DNA of 64,000 nucleotides from Sporocytophaga myxococcoides DSM 11118 (lineage in GTDB: Bacteria > Bacteroidota > Bacteroidia > Cytophagales > Cytophagaceae): positions 10,186 through 74,185 of the forward strand of contig NZ_KE384562.1 of NCBI RefSeq assembly GCF_000426725.1. Direction: 5' to 3'. The notes beneath the pieces are model-generated. The model made no database searches and was not told where the DNA came from. It saw only the letters and a list, made by a program, of their open reading frames with translations. Positions 1 through 8,292 of this stretch are shown here, in pieces. A program made the position numbers and the translations under genes. Numbering within the stretch: position 1 is the stretch's first letter; the number at the start of each line of letters is the position of its first letter.

Positions 1-91
1 ATTATTTGATTATTAGCTTGTTATCTCTGAAAATACGAATGAAAAATAGATCGAAATTCTGGTATTCTATTTAAAGAAAATGTTGTTTCTT

Positions 92-121
92 AAATCCTCC
101 TGAATTAAAGCGGGAGGATTT
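92..121 (-). terminator. Hairpin after cas2
   Basis: A 9-bp perfect stem (AAATCCTCC at 92-100 with GGAGGATTT at 113-121) lies just downstream of the cas2 stop codon on the minus strand. The T-run on that strand is short, so termination is plausible but not certain. Positions 1-91 show no recognisable CRISPR repeat; an array, if there is one, must begin outside the window. Confidence 0.5.
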
Positions 122-127
122 TTAATT

Positions 128-1404
<1,277 letters not shown>

Positions 1405-1560
1405 ATTCCGTTCTTGAGAGGAAAGTAAACTTCTTTCAGAATTATATGTTCAAGGAGCGATTGGAATTTCAGATAAAAAATGATGGAGGTAGTAGATATT
1501 TATTCTTTAGTAATTTGGCTTTGTGCTTTGATTTCTCTCACTGGAATGTTTAATCAGAAT

Positions 1561-1842
1561 AAAAACACTATTGACACCATCCCGATGCCAATAGATTCTA
1601 TAAACATCATTCAGGTAGTCTTCGATTTTTTTAATCTAATCATAATTAAGCTGGTTTAAAAGTTCTTACTATTTCATTTGTTCTCCTGCATTATAAAAAG
1701 TCAAAGAGGAGAGAAGGAGCTCTGATATTGTTCAGAGAGGTTGACTTCAGTGAGGTACACCAATACTCACCTCGATAGTCATTGCATGGATAATCGGATC
1801 ATATCTTAGCTGGTTTTAAAAATTTTTACTTCTTTAGTTAAC
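1561..1842. repeat. ~280-bp direct repeat, copy A
   Basis: This segment matches 3117-3399 in the same orientation at over 90 percent by eye, with small indels. Read on the minus strand it begins with the last codons and stop of a decayed relative of the 85-codon gene at 3386-3643 (a shared AACTAAAGAAGTAA end), followed by non-coding DNA. Inside each copy a shorter motif, TTTTAAAACCAGCTAA followed by a TATGAT-like string, occurs twice. The rest of the 1405-2063 gap holds no credible gene: frames just upstream of cas1 are stop-rich and show no Cas9 C-terminus. Confidence 0.85.
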
Positions 1843-2063
1843 TCCTCCAGCCTTCCGACAGGGCATTCTTACATTAATTCAGGTTTTATCATTTAGCTTC
1901 TGTCTTGTGCTGTGCAAGTCTGGAAGAGCTCTTGTAAAATGACCGAATGTAAATCCAGTAAACAATTTGAATATAGGTTTGAAATAGGTAATTTAGTACA
2001 TTTAAATAATTAATAAACGTACGTGGTGAGTTTATAAATAAGTTATCCGGGGCATTTGAAATC

Positions 2064-2552
2064 ATGAAGAATTTAAGCATAATATATATATTCTTATTGG
2101 CTCTCGTTAGTTGCGGTATTGAACGCTATGATGATGGCAGTAAATTATATAAGTTCTACTATTTTGATGGAACTCTAAAAAAAACTCAATTACAGAAACC
2201 TGGTGAAGGTATTGGAAATGGTTATTGGAAATATTATGATGAAGATGGTAATATTACTAAAGAATTTCAGAGGACTGGTGGAAAATCCAATGGAATGGTA
2301 AAATTTTATTGGAAGAATGGCAAATTGAAAGCTGAGGAATTTATGGTGTTTGGAGTATTGACTGGAAGCTATACGTCTTATTATGAGAGAGGGAGCAAAG
2401 AATATTTAGGTCAGAAAGTTAATGGTAAATTTGAAGGCGTTTGGTTGCATTTCAATGGAGACGGTGATACTCTACAAAAGTTCTTATATAAGAATGGAGA
2501 ACTTATTGGGGAAACATCTCTTGCCCAGACAAAAAACAATAAATTAAAATGA
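2064..2552 (+). CDS. MORN-variant (YwqK-like) lipoprotein
   Basis: A 162-residue protein with a lipoprotein signal peptide (hydrophobic core ~5-16, lipobox LVSC with Cys17). The body has about four ~22-residue repeats of the form G-x-W-x-x-Y-x-x-x-G-x-x-x-x-x-x-x-Y-x-N-G-x-L (for example GNGYWKYYDEDGN and GVWLHFNGDGD). These resemble the MORN-variant repeats of proteins annotated as YwqK-family antitoxins; that label is a family name and does not show antitoxin activity here. It overlaps the next lipoprotein gene by 4 bp, so the two form an operon. A TAGGTTTG string at 1974-1981 could be a -7 promoter element but lacks a well-placed -33 partner. Confidence 0.8.
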   Translation: MKNLSIIYIFLLALVSCGIERYDDGSKLYKFYYFDGTLKKTQLQKPGEGIGNGYWKYYDEDGNITKEFQRTGGKSNGMVKFYWKNGKLKAEEFMVFGVLTGSYTSYYERGSKEYLGQKVNGKFEGVWLHFNGDGDTLQKFLYKNGELIGETSLAQTKNNKLK

Positions 2553-3106
2553 ATATTAGATTAAGAGACCTTTTATTGTACGTATTTGGAGTTGTTTTCA
2601 TTTTGTCATGCGAAAGCAAAAAAAGTGGTCAACAATCTGAGAATAAAAAGTCATTGATAAAACGTGATACTATTACCAGTTATTTCCCCGAAAGGAGAGA
2701 GGTACATATTACTGATACAATTTTGGATCCTGAAAATGGATTTAAAGTGTTAATTAAAAAGACATCATTAAAGAATAAATTTGTAGTGCAGAGTTTTGAG
2801 GCTGATAATAATGAAGTACAAAAACATATTTACTATGACAATTCAATTTTAGTTAAAGTATTTTCTGATAACAAAGTCCTTTTAGATACATTATTAACAA
2901 AGGATAAATTAGAACAAATTGGAGACCGAGATTTCTTAAAGCAGGCTATATTGTATAATGCCTGGATTGATAGTTTTGATAAAGACAAACAAGAGGTTGT
3001 AGTTTTATTCTCAGTGAATGTTCCGGATACTGATTGGGCTTATGATTTTTCTATTATTGTATCAAAGGACGGTAGAAAAGAAATTTTGCTTGATCGAATC
3101 GAATAG
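2549..3106 (+). CDS. Hypothetical lipoprotein, partner of the MORN-variant protein
   Basis: A 185-residue protein of unrecognised family. The N-terminus is a lipoprotein signal (hydrophobic core ~8-19, lipobox FILSC with Cys21) followed by a lysine/serine-rich linker, so it should be membrane-anchored and face the periplasm or cell surface. The rest is polar with beta-rich, alternating hydrophobic patterning and no catalytic motif I recognise. The start overlaps the preceding stop codon (ATGA), implying coupled translation. Both genes sit between the two ~280-bp repeats, so they could have been inserted as a unit; that is inference. Confidence 0.75.
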   Translation: MNIRLRDLLLYVFGVVFILSCESKKSGQQSENKKSLIKRDTITSYFPERREVHITDTILDPENGFKVLIKKTSLKNKFVVQSFEADNNEVQKHIYYDNSILVKVFSDNKVLLDTLLTKDKLEQIGDRDFLKQAILYNAWIDSFDKDKQEVVVLFSVNVPDTDWAYDFSIIVSKDGRKEILLDRIE

Positions 3107-3116
3107 TAAATCTGAT

Positions 3117-3399
3117 TAAAATACTATTGACACCTCCCGCGATGCCAATAGTATTCCATAAACATCATTCAGGTAGTCGTCGATTTTTTAATCTAATCAT
3201 AGTTTAGCTGGTTTTAAAAGTTCTTACTATTACATTTTTGTTCTCCTGCATTATAAAAAGTCAAAGAGGAGATAAGGAGCTCTGATATTGTTCAGAGTGG
3301 TTGACTTCAGTGAGGTACACCAATACTCACCTCGATAGTCATCGCATGGATAATCGGATCATAACTTAGCTGGTTTTAAAAATTTTTACTTCTTTAGTT
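3117..3399. repeat. ~280-bp direct repeat, copy B
   Basis: Second copy of the 1561-1842 repeat in the same orientation. Its right end overlaps the last codons and stop of the 85-codon minus-strand gene at 3386-3643, so this copy is the natural 3' flank of that gene. The distal end holds a hairpin, ATACTATTG at 3121-3129 with CAATAGTAT at 3146-3154, which is less perfect in copy A. Copy B is therefore attached to an intact unit and copy A looks like a 3' remnant. Confidence 0.85.
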
Positions 3400-3643
3400 C
3401 ACCTGCCTTTGTGAAGAAATCAATAAGCAGATAAAAGATCTCTGATGTGTTTTTCAGATCAGAGCAGTAGACATCGTTTTCTGCATAGTAGATGTACATG
3501 AAAAAGACATAGATCAGCACCTTGTTCATGTCCTGAGGTGTAATCAGCTTGAGCAGGATGTCCAGCTCATCAATGATTTCCTGATTGAGTACAGTGTCTT
3601 CCTGTAAGATAACAGCTACTCTCTTTAATGGATTTGTTTCCAT
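3386..3643 (-). CDS. Hypothetical 85-residue protein with long structured leader
   Basis: A small, probably helical protein of no family I recognise. It has an acidic N-terminal half (NQEIIDELDILLKLITPQD), a strongly hydrophobic aromatic middle (VLIYVFFMYIYYAEND, ~43-58) and a short basic end (GELKK). It is preceded by a ~270-nt leader with nested inverted repeats and a consensus Bacteroidota -7 element at 3919-3926. Its last codons and 3' flank are duplicated at 1561-1860, where the rest of the gene is missing or decayed. Those features argue for a real, possibly mobile or multicopy gene. Function unknown; a regulatory or toxin-like small protein is only one possibility. Confidence 0.6.
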   Translation of the reverse strand: METNPLKRVAVILQEDTVLNQEIIDELDILLKLITPQDMNKVLIYVFFMYIYYAENDVYCSDLKNTSEIFYLLIDFFTKAGELKK

Positions 3644-3669
3644 AAATGTTTGTTTGGGTTTTGTGCTTC

Positions 3670-3826
3670 GTTCCGCAAGCGGTTAAAAATAAGACGTAAA
3701 AAAAGCGTGGAACAGTAGCTACCGATATAGAGGTACCGCGAAGAACCCGAGATACAATAGCTACGCCCACGCAAAAGCGGAACACCAGCTATTCTTGTAT
3801 CTCTGAAAATTCGCGGTTTTCTATAT
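3670..3826 (-). ncRNA. Candidate structured 5' leader or ncRNA of the 85-codon gene
   Basis: Several complementary blocks are nested here. Stem A pairs 3725-3730 with 3821-3826 (6 bp), 3736-3742 with 3810-3816 (7 bp, CCGCGAA) and 3749-3757 with 3795-3803 (9 bp, GAGATACAA). Stem B pairs 3705-3710 with 3767-3772 (GCGTGG) and 3715-3721 with 3758-3764 (GTAGCTA), and is followed on the minus strand by a seven-T run. A third block pairs 3670-3676 with 3777-3783 (GTTCCGC). Stem B and the third block use the loop of stem A, so they would form a pseudoknot or alternative folds. Terminator/antiterminator control is a reasonable inference; no known RNA family was recognised. Confidence 0.5.
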
Positions 3827-3918
3827 GCAAGAATATGCTAACGCAATTTTATTATATGTAAAAGTCTTTATGTCTTGACTCTATTCGATAATCATTACAG
3901 TGTTAAGGTTGAACGGGG

Positions 3919-3926
3919 CAAAGATA
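3919..3926 (-). promoter_or_regulatory. Candidate -7 element (TATCTTTG)
   Basis: On the minus strand this reads TATCTTTG, a perfect match to the Bacteroidota -7 consensus TAnnTTTG. A TTTG lies about 24 bp upstream, slightly farther than the usual ~20 bp. A start near 3911 would give a leader of about 268 nt containing the inverted repeats at 3670-3826 before the 85-codon gene. Confidence 0.45.
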
Positions 3927-4262
3927 GGGAAAAAGTTGAAAACTGAAAGTCAAAAGTTTAAAGAAAAGTGAAGGATAAAATATATTAAACGAAGCGGATT
4001 CGCACTAGAAATGTGAGCGTTGGAAGAAGTTTTAAAAGTCAGTTTGATTAATGCTTATAGAGTTAGATAGTGCAGTGGGGCACGCTTTACGAAAGCCCGC
4101 CAGCCTGATATTTGACTATGTTCACGCAATTAGATGAAAAAACGTCCATTTGAGGCTATTAAATTAAAGTTGAAATAATAGTATAGATGCCTTATGGTTG
4201 TACATCATAAAAAATATTCTAAAATTACATTCAATTTCAAATTTTTATAGTATTAAAGTTTC
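3927..4262. other. Intergenic, no gene seen
   Basis: AT-rich DNA between the leader promoter and the WG-repeat gene. I see no credible reading frame, no tRNA and no clear hairpin terminator. A GC-richer patch around 4070-4110 looks like decayed sequence but matches nothing else in the window. Confidence 0.5.
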
Positions 4263-4676
4263 ATGAAGCAAAATCGTTTTTATCAAAATAGTAAATTTTT
4301 AAAAATTCTGAATTCATTTTTTCAGAAAAAGGACATTCTAATCTTAGTGAATAAACTTTTCATTTTTGCCTTTATATTTTATTTACAGGCCTGTAGTTCC
4401 GGTACAGATCCTGAGAGAAGATTACAGGAGTTAAAAGCGTTTAGGAAAATAAACTCTTATGCTCAACCCTGGAGCGGACTTGAGCCCTTTTTGGAGAAAG
4501 CTAAATGGGGATTTAAGGGTGAATATGGAAAGGTAGTGCTTCCTCCCATCTATGAAGACATCCATATACCCGGATCGGACAGCTTCTATGAATATCTGAT
4601 TGTTAAGAAGGATGGCAAATGGGAGTTATATCCACTAGTGGTAAGCAGGTTATTCCATATAAGTTTGATGATATAA
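4263..4676 (+). pseudogene. WG-repeat lipoprotein, N-terminal part (frameshifted)
   Basis: This frame encodes the N-terminus of a WG (KWG)-repeat protein: a long N-terminal extension, a hydrophobic signal segment (~29-43), a lipobox LQAC near residue 44, one WG-type repeat (KWGFKGEYGKVVLPPIYEDI) and the beginning of a second (KKDGKWEL). After codon ~120 the frame leaves the repeat pattern and runs into a nonsense tail. The repeat pattern continues in the +2 frame from 4619. Restoring one G to the GGG at 4621-4623 would give KWGVIS and fuse both frames into one protein of about 615 residues. A real inactivating deletion or a base-calling error in a G run are both possible. Confidence 0.8.
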
Positions 4677-6112
4677 GATTTAACTATCAAAACTATTATG
4701 TTTTAAAGGATACTAAGTTTTCTGTGAAATCTGAAGATAAATGGGGAATGGTAGACCTTAAAGGCAAATACCTGATCTTGCCGCAATATGATTCTATAGG
4801 CAATTGCATCTCCATGCAATATTATTTTGTAAAAGTGGGTAAGGCAAATAAGTATGGATATGCAAGCTTTAAGAGTGGCAAAGAGCTTATTCCTGTTGAA
4901 TTTGATTCCATATGGTTCTATGGAGACCGTTTTGTTCAATTTTGTTCCGGAAAAAAATATGGATTCTTTGATTTTCTAAAAAAGAAAAAAACAATTCCCG
5001 CTCTCTATGATGAAATTTTGCCCCCATACTATAAACGTCTCACAGTTCGAATAGGTGAAAAGTATGGTGTGATTGATTGGTCTGGTAAAACATTAATACC
5101 ATTGAAATACGAAGCTTTAAGACAGCATCATAACTATGAGTATTTATTATCTGATGTAAAGGTTAAAGGTAAGTGGGGGATTATAGATTCTATGGGAAAA
5201 GTAGTATTTCCAATCCGCTATGACTCGATTTATTATAAAGAGGATTATGATTTAGCTAAAGTCAAGAATAATAACCTTTGGGGATTTGTAAGTAAGACAG
5301 GTGAAGAAATAATTCCTGTAATATATGAAGAAATAGACCATTTTTTTCCTCAGAAACTAATGATAGTAAAGAAAAATGGCAAGTGGGGAGTCATTGACAA
5401 AGACTCAGGTGTTGTGATACCTATAAAATATGATGCTATTCATTATGCAATGGTTGATGGAGCGAAACAACCCGATAGCCCGCCTACTAAAGTAATGCGG
5501 AATGGAAAATGGGGATTTATTGACAGTACTGGAAAGGAGGTTACTGAAATAAAATACCAAAATATCGGATTTACAAAAGGACGGATGATTGCTGTTAAGT
5601 ATAATAATAAATGGGGTTTCATTAACTCCAAAGGAACTCCCATTACTTCATCGATTTATGACACGATTATTCCATTTCATAATTATCGTTCTTATGTATG
5701 CCGCAGGAATGGAAATTTATGGGGTATTGTAAATCCGATGGGGAAAGAGGTAACGAGCTTCGATCATGATGATTTGCATAAGTATTCTGACGGCTGGATT
5801 ATTTTCAAGCGGAATGGGGATTGGGAATTGCTTAATGAGTCGGGCAAACCGATTGTATACTTCAAAGAGTTATATGATCAAATTATTCCCAACACTACGG
5901 ATTTAACAGCTGTTATGAAAGACGACAAGTGGGGGTTTATTGATAATTCAGGTAAAGTAATAGTGCCATTAAAATATGATGAGATAACTTCTGGATGGAC
6001 AAATGGAAAGATTGGGGTCAGCCTTGACAGCAAATGGGGAATAATAAATAATAAAGGAGTTTTAATCGAGCGTATTAAATCAGATTATGATAAAATGGCT
6101 ACTGAAGAGTAA
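4619..6112 (+). CDS. WG-repeat protein, C-terminal part
   Basis: This frame carries about thirteen further WG repeats of ~35-40 residues, each with a K-W-G-x-I-D-x-x-G-K-x-(I/V)-(I/V)-P-x-x-Y-D-x-I core (for example KWGIIDSMGKVVFPIRYDSI and KWGFIDNSGKVIVPLKYDEI). The ATG at 4619 is not a natural start: it lies inside what should be the KWG of an ongoing repeat, and the signal peptide is in the other frame upstream. WG-repeat proteins are common surface or periplasmic proteins in Bacteroidota, with presumed protein-binding roles and no known catalytic activity. Read with 4263-4676 it is one complete gene interrupted by a single missing base. Confidence 0.85.
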   Translation: MGVISTSGKQVIPYKFDDIRFNYQNYYVLKDTKFSVKSEDKWGMVDLKGKYLILPQYDSIGNCISMQYYFVKVGKANKYGYASFKSGKELIPVEFDSIWFYGDRFVQFCSGKKYGFFDFLKKKKTIPALYDEILPPYYKRLTVRIGEKYGVIDWSGKTLIPLKYEALRQHHNYEYLLSDVKVKGKWGIIDSMGKVVFPIRYDSIYYKEDYDLAKVKNNNLWGFVSKTGEEIIPVIYEEIDHFFPQKLMIVKKNGKWGVIDKDSGVVIPIKYDAIHYAMVDGAKQPDSPPTKVMRNGKWGFIDSTGKEVTEIKYQNIGFTKGRMIAVKYNNKWGFINSKGTPITSSIYDTIIPFHNYRSYVCRRNGNLWGIVNPMGKEVTSFDHDDLHKYSDGWIIFKRNGDWELLNESGKPIVYFKELYDQIIPNTTDLTAVMKDDKWGFIDNSGKVIVPLKYDEITSGWTNGKIGVSLDSKWGIINNKGVLIERIKSDYDKMATEE

Positions 6113-6126
6113 GATGTAATTTCATT

Positions 6127-6205
6127 TGATAGGATTAGTGATTTAATTTCCGTCATTAAGGTATTGAATACGGGCAATTTATAATACGTCCCATTATATT
6201 AGTTT
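6127..6205. repeat. Partial copy of the ~260-bp dispersed repeat
   Basis: This stretch matches the left ~80 bp of the repeats at 20306-20566 and 21822-22080: TAGGATTAG, then a CATTAAGG block, then a shared core containing TCCCATTATATTAGTTTT. The large inverted-repeat body found in the other two copies is missing here, so this is a truncated member. Confidence 0.75.
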
Positions 6206-6326
6206 TCATTCTTTTGGAAAGCTCAGATGCTTCGCAAGCTCAACATGAGCATGCAATGATTTATTATGTTGGCCTATGGTGTGCCACAGGCCAGGGATAA
6301 GAGCAGTAGTGATATCTTTGTAACTG

Positions 6327-6926
6327 CTAAAACTTATACCCTAATGTCACAAATGTATTGAAAGTCTTTATTCTATTATCGACAGGTATATCAAAAACAT
6401 TGTTGAACGTAAATTGATAACGACTCGTCACGTGCCAATAAATATTTTCGTTTATGTTGCATCCTAAAGTAATACCTCCAAGGCCTGCAATTAAGAATGA
6501 ATTATACTCTGGTTCAGCGGAATAATCAGAAGATGAGCCTATATTGAGCATAGGAGAAACACCAATGTGCGCCCCTAATACAAATGATTTATGAAGAGGA
6601 AATATATTAAAGGTTATTGGCGCTTCAATATATTTGCCTTTTACCTTGAATGTTTTATCTGCAAGGACACTTCCATTAACATCTGTAATAGTTACAATAT
6701 CCTTATATCCATATGTTGAATAGCTTGGCTCAATTCCTATATCGAATATTTTTGAAATGCCTGGATAAAAAACAAGGCCAAAAGAAGGCGTTAAAATAGA
6801 ATTAACATTCATGTAAGGACTATCAAAGTCTATTTTGCTAATGTTAATCCCTCCTTTAATTCCAATAGATTGAGAGAATGTAATAACGGGCAAAAGTGTA
6901 AAGATTAAAATAAAAATCTTCTTCAT
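6327..6926 (-). CDS. Outer-membrane beta-barrel protein (PorT-like)
   Basis: A protein of about 199 residues with signal peptide MKKIFILIFTLLPVITFSQ, followed directly by SIGIKGGINISKIDF, the first strand typical of the Bacteroidota outer-membrane beta-barrel family (PF13568). Alternating strands run to the C-terminal aromatic KF ending. I chose the ATG at 6926 over the upstream in-frame ATG at 7010 because it leads straight into the signal peptide and a well-spaced promoter lies at 6966-6997, downstream of the longer start. The protein should sit in the outer membrane; no specific substrate can be assigned. It follows the PorP/SprF-family gene on the same strand with a ~125-bp gap. Confidence 0.82.
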   Translation of the reverse strand: MKKIFILIFTLLPVITFSQSIGIKGGINISKIDFDSPYMNVNSILTPSFGLVFYPGISKIFDIGIEPSYSTYGYKDIVTITDVNGSVLADKTFKVKGKYIEAPITFNIFPLHKSFVLGAHIGVSPMLNIGSSSDYSAEPEYNSFLIAGLGGITLGCNINENIYWHVTSRYQFTFNNVFDIPVDNRIKTFNTFVTLGYKF

Positions 6927-6965
6927 TGTATTGATGTTTATTGTTGAATAATTAAAAACAAAGTA

Positions 6966-6997
6966 CAAAATTATTGAACAAAATAGATTTATCCAAA
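6966..6997 (-). promoter_or_regulatory. Bacteroidota promoter for the beta-barrel gene
   Basis: On the minus strand a TTTG (-33 element, 6994-6997) is followed after 20 bp by TAATTTTG (-7 element, 6966-6973). Both match the Bacteroidota consensus and the spacing is right. The predicted start near 6959 gives a ~30-nt leader to the ATG at 6926. Confidence 0.6.
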
Positions 6998-7052
6998 GAA
7001 GAGATTTCATTCTTTTTAAACCGTTAAAAAAGAACAGAATAAAGATAGATCA

Positions 7053-8096
7053 TTAGTGGAACTCAGGACAAGGCAATACTTTAAGTTTCTTTATACCTTT
7101 CTTCTTATTGAAGATATAGGTGATATTCAGTTCATGTGCTCCGGCAGGACGGGCTGTTTTTAATTTGGAAACTATAAAATCATAACTGTATGTAAGCCTG
7201 AATTGCTTGATTCTCCATCCTGCCAATACGATCATAGATTCGTTATTCTGAAGTCCGGAATTATACTTCTTCACAGGAATACCTCTGTACCACACCCCAA
7301 GAACATATTCGTTGTAAAATAAATAGACTCCCATATCTAATTGATCTGACTTTCCCTGAAACTTATACTGAACAGTAGGAATAAGGTAAAGTGATTGTGT
7401 TGCATACCCCATGTGATTTTTAGTATCACCTTTAATAGCTTCAATTCTGTAGCCCGCAGTAATTGAATGTTTTAATGGTAGAGGGCTACTTTCGTTCCAG
7501 TAGGATTGATTGGGTCTGTTTAAATGATGTCCTGCATAGGAAACCCATATCTTTCTGGAATATAAAACCATACCTGAACCTACATCAGCAAATGTTTTTC
7601 TGTTTGAATTATAATGTGGATCATTAGTGGGGTTGCCTGTTAATCCCTGATCATCGAATTGATCGGGGTATTTAAGATTGGTGTAATCAATTGATCTGCT
7701 GATGAGTCCTAATTGTATTGCAGGTCTTAAAGCAAGGTTTTCTGAGAGTCCGATTTCATAAGAATACTGAATAGCTGCTTCAGTTGAATTGATATAATTT
7801 TTCCCTTGCCAGTCTTTTAAAATATATGCACCAAATCCGCTTTTATATTTTTCAAAATATCTGTCATATGATAAATAAGAAGTTATATACTTTGCTTCCA
7901 AAGCAGGCCATTGCAAACGTTGGTGAAATGTGATCCTGTCAGCATGTGCACTGCCTGCAAAGGCAGGATTTAAATATAAAGAAGCTGCATAAAATTGAGA
8001 AAATTGAATATCCTGACATTTCACTTTAAAAGTAAATGTTGATAAAACTAAACATAGTATTAAAGTGAATTGATTTTGTAAACTTCTAATATTCAA
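7053..8096 (-). CDS. PorP/SprF family T9SS-associated membrane protein
   Basis: A 347-residue outer-membrane protein: signal peptide (~1-27, ending VKCQ), then DIQFSQFYAASLYLNPAFAGS, the hallmark opening of the PorP/SprF family (TIGR03519/PF11751). Family members are T9SS accessory proteins, and the local ones usually accompany a large type-B-sorted surface protein and help its export or anchoring. That partner is present: the divergent 8-kb gene at 8293 starts 196 bp away and ends in a type-B C-terminal domain. The barrel runs to near the C-terminus (ELNITYIFNKKKG). Family identity is firm; pairing with the neighbour is inferred from context. Confidence 0.93.
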   Translation of the reverse strand: MNIRSLQNQFTLILCLVLSTFTFKVKCQDIQFSQFYAASLYLNPAFAGSAHADRITFHQRLQWPALEAKYITSYLSYDRYFEKYKSGFGAYILKDWQGKNYINSTEAAIQYSYEIGLSENLALRPAIQLGLISRSIDYTNLKYPDQFDDQGLTGNPTNDPHYNSNRKTFADVGSGMVLYSRKIWVSYAGHHLNRPNQSYWNESSPLPLKHSITAGYRIEAIKGDTKNHMGYATQSLYLIPTVQYKFQGKSDQLDMGVYLFYNEYVLGVWYRGIPVKKYNSGLQNNESMIVLAGWRIKQFRLTYSYDFIVSKLKTARPAGAHELNITYIFNKKKGIKKLKVLPCPEFH

Positions 8097-8292
8097 TTTT
8101 TTTATCCTATTAATAATTGAAATGTAATTGTAAATTCTTTTAATGATGATCGATATCCAATCTTATAATATGTTTTTTACGTATGATTTTGGAAAATGAT
8201 TTAGACAGGTAACGACATTTATTATATAAGCAGCATATCTGTATTGAGAAATTGCCTTTGTAATAAAAAATTTAACTGACGTTTAAGGGTAA

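Noticed and set aside
1-127. CRISPR array downstream of cas2
   Set aside because: No tandem repeat unit is visible in these 127 bases, only a hairpin. An array could start further left, outside the window.
1405-1560. Possible cas9 remnant just upstream of cas1
   Set aside because: All three minus-strand frames have early stops and none resembles a Cas9 C-terminus.
1889-2080. 63-codon minus-strand frame
   Set aside because: It overlaps the promoter region and start of the lipoprotein gene and has no protein-like features.
3570-3785. A 71-codon minus-strand frame overlapping the structured leader
   Set aside because: It runs through the inverted repeats, has an odd composition and overlaps the 85-codon gene in another frame. 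The RNA-structure reading explains the region better.
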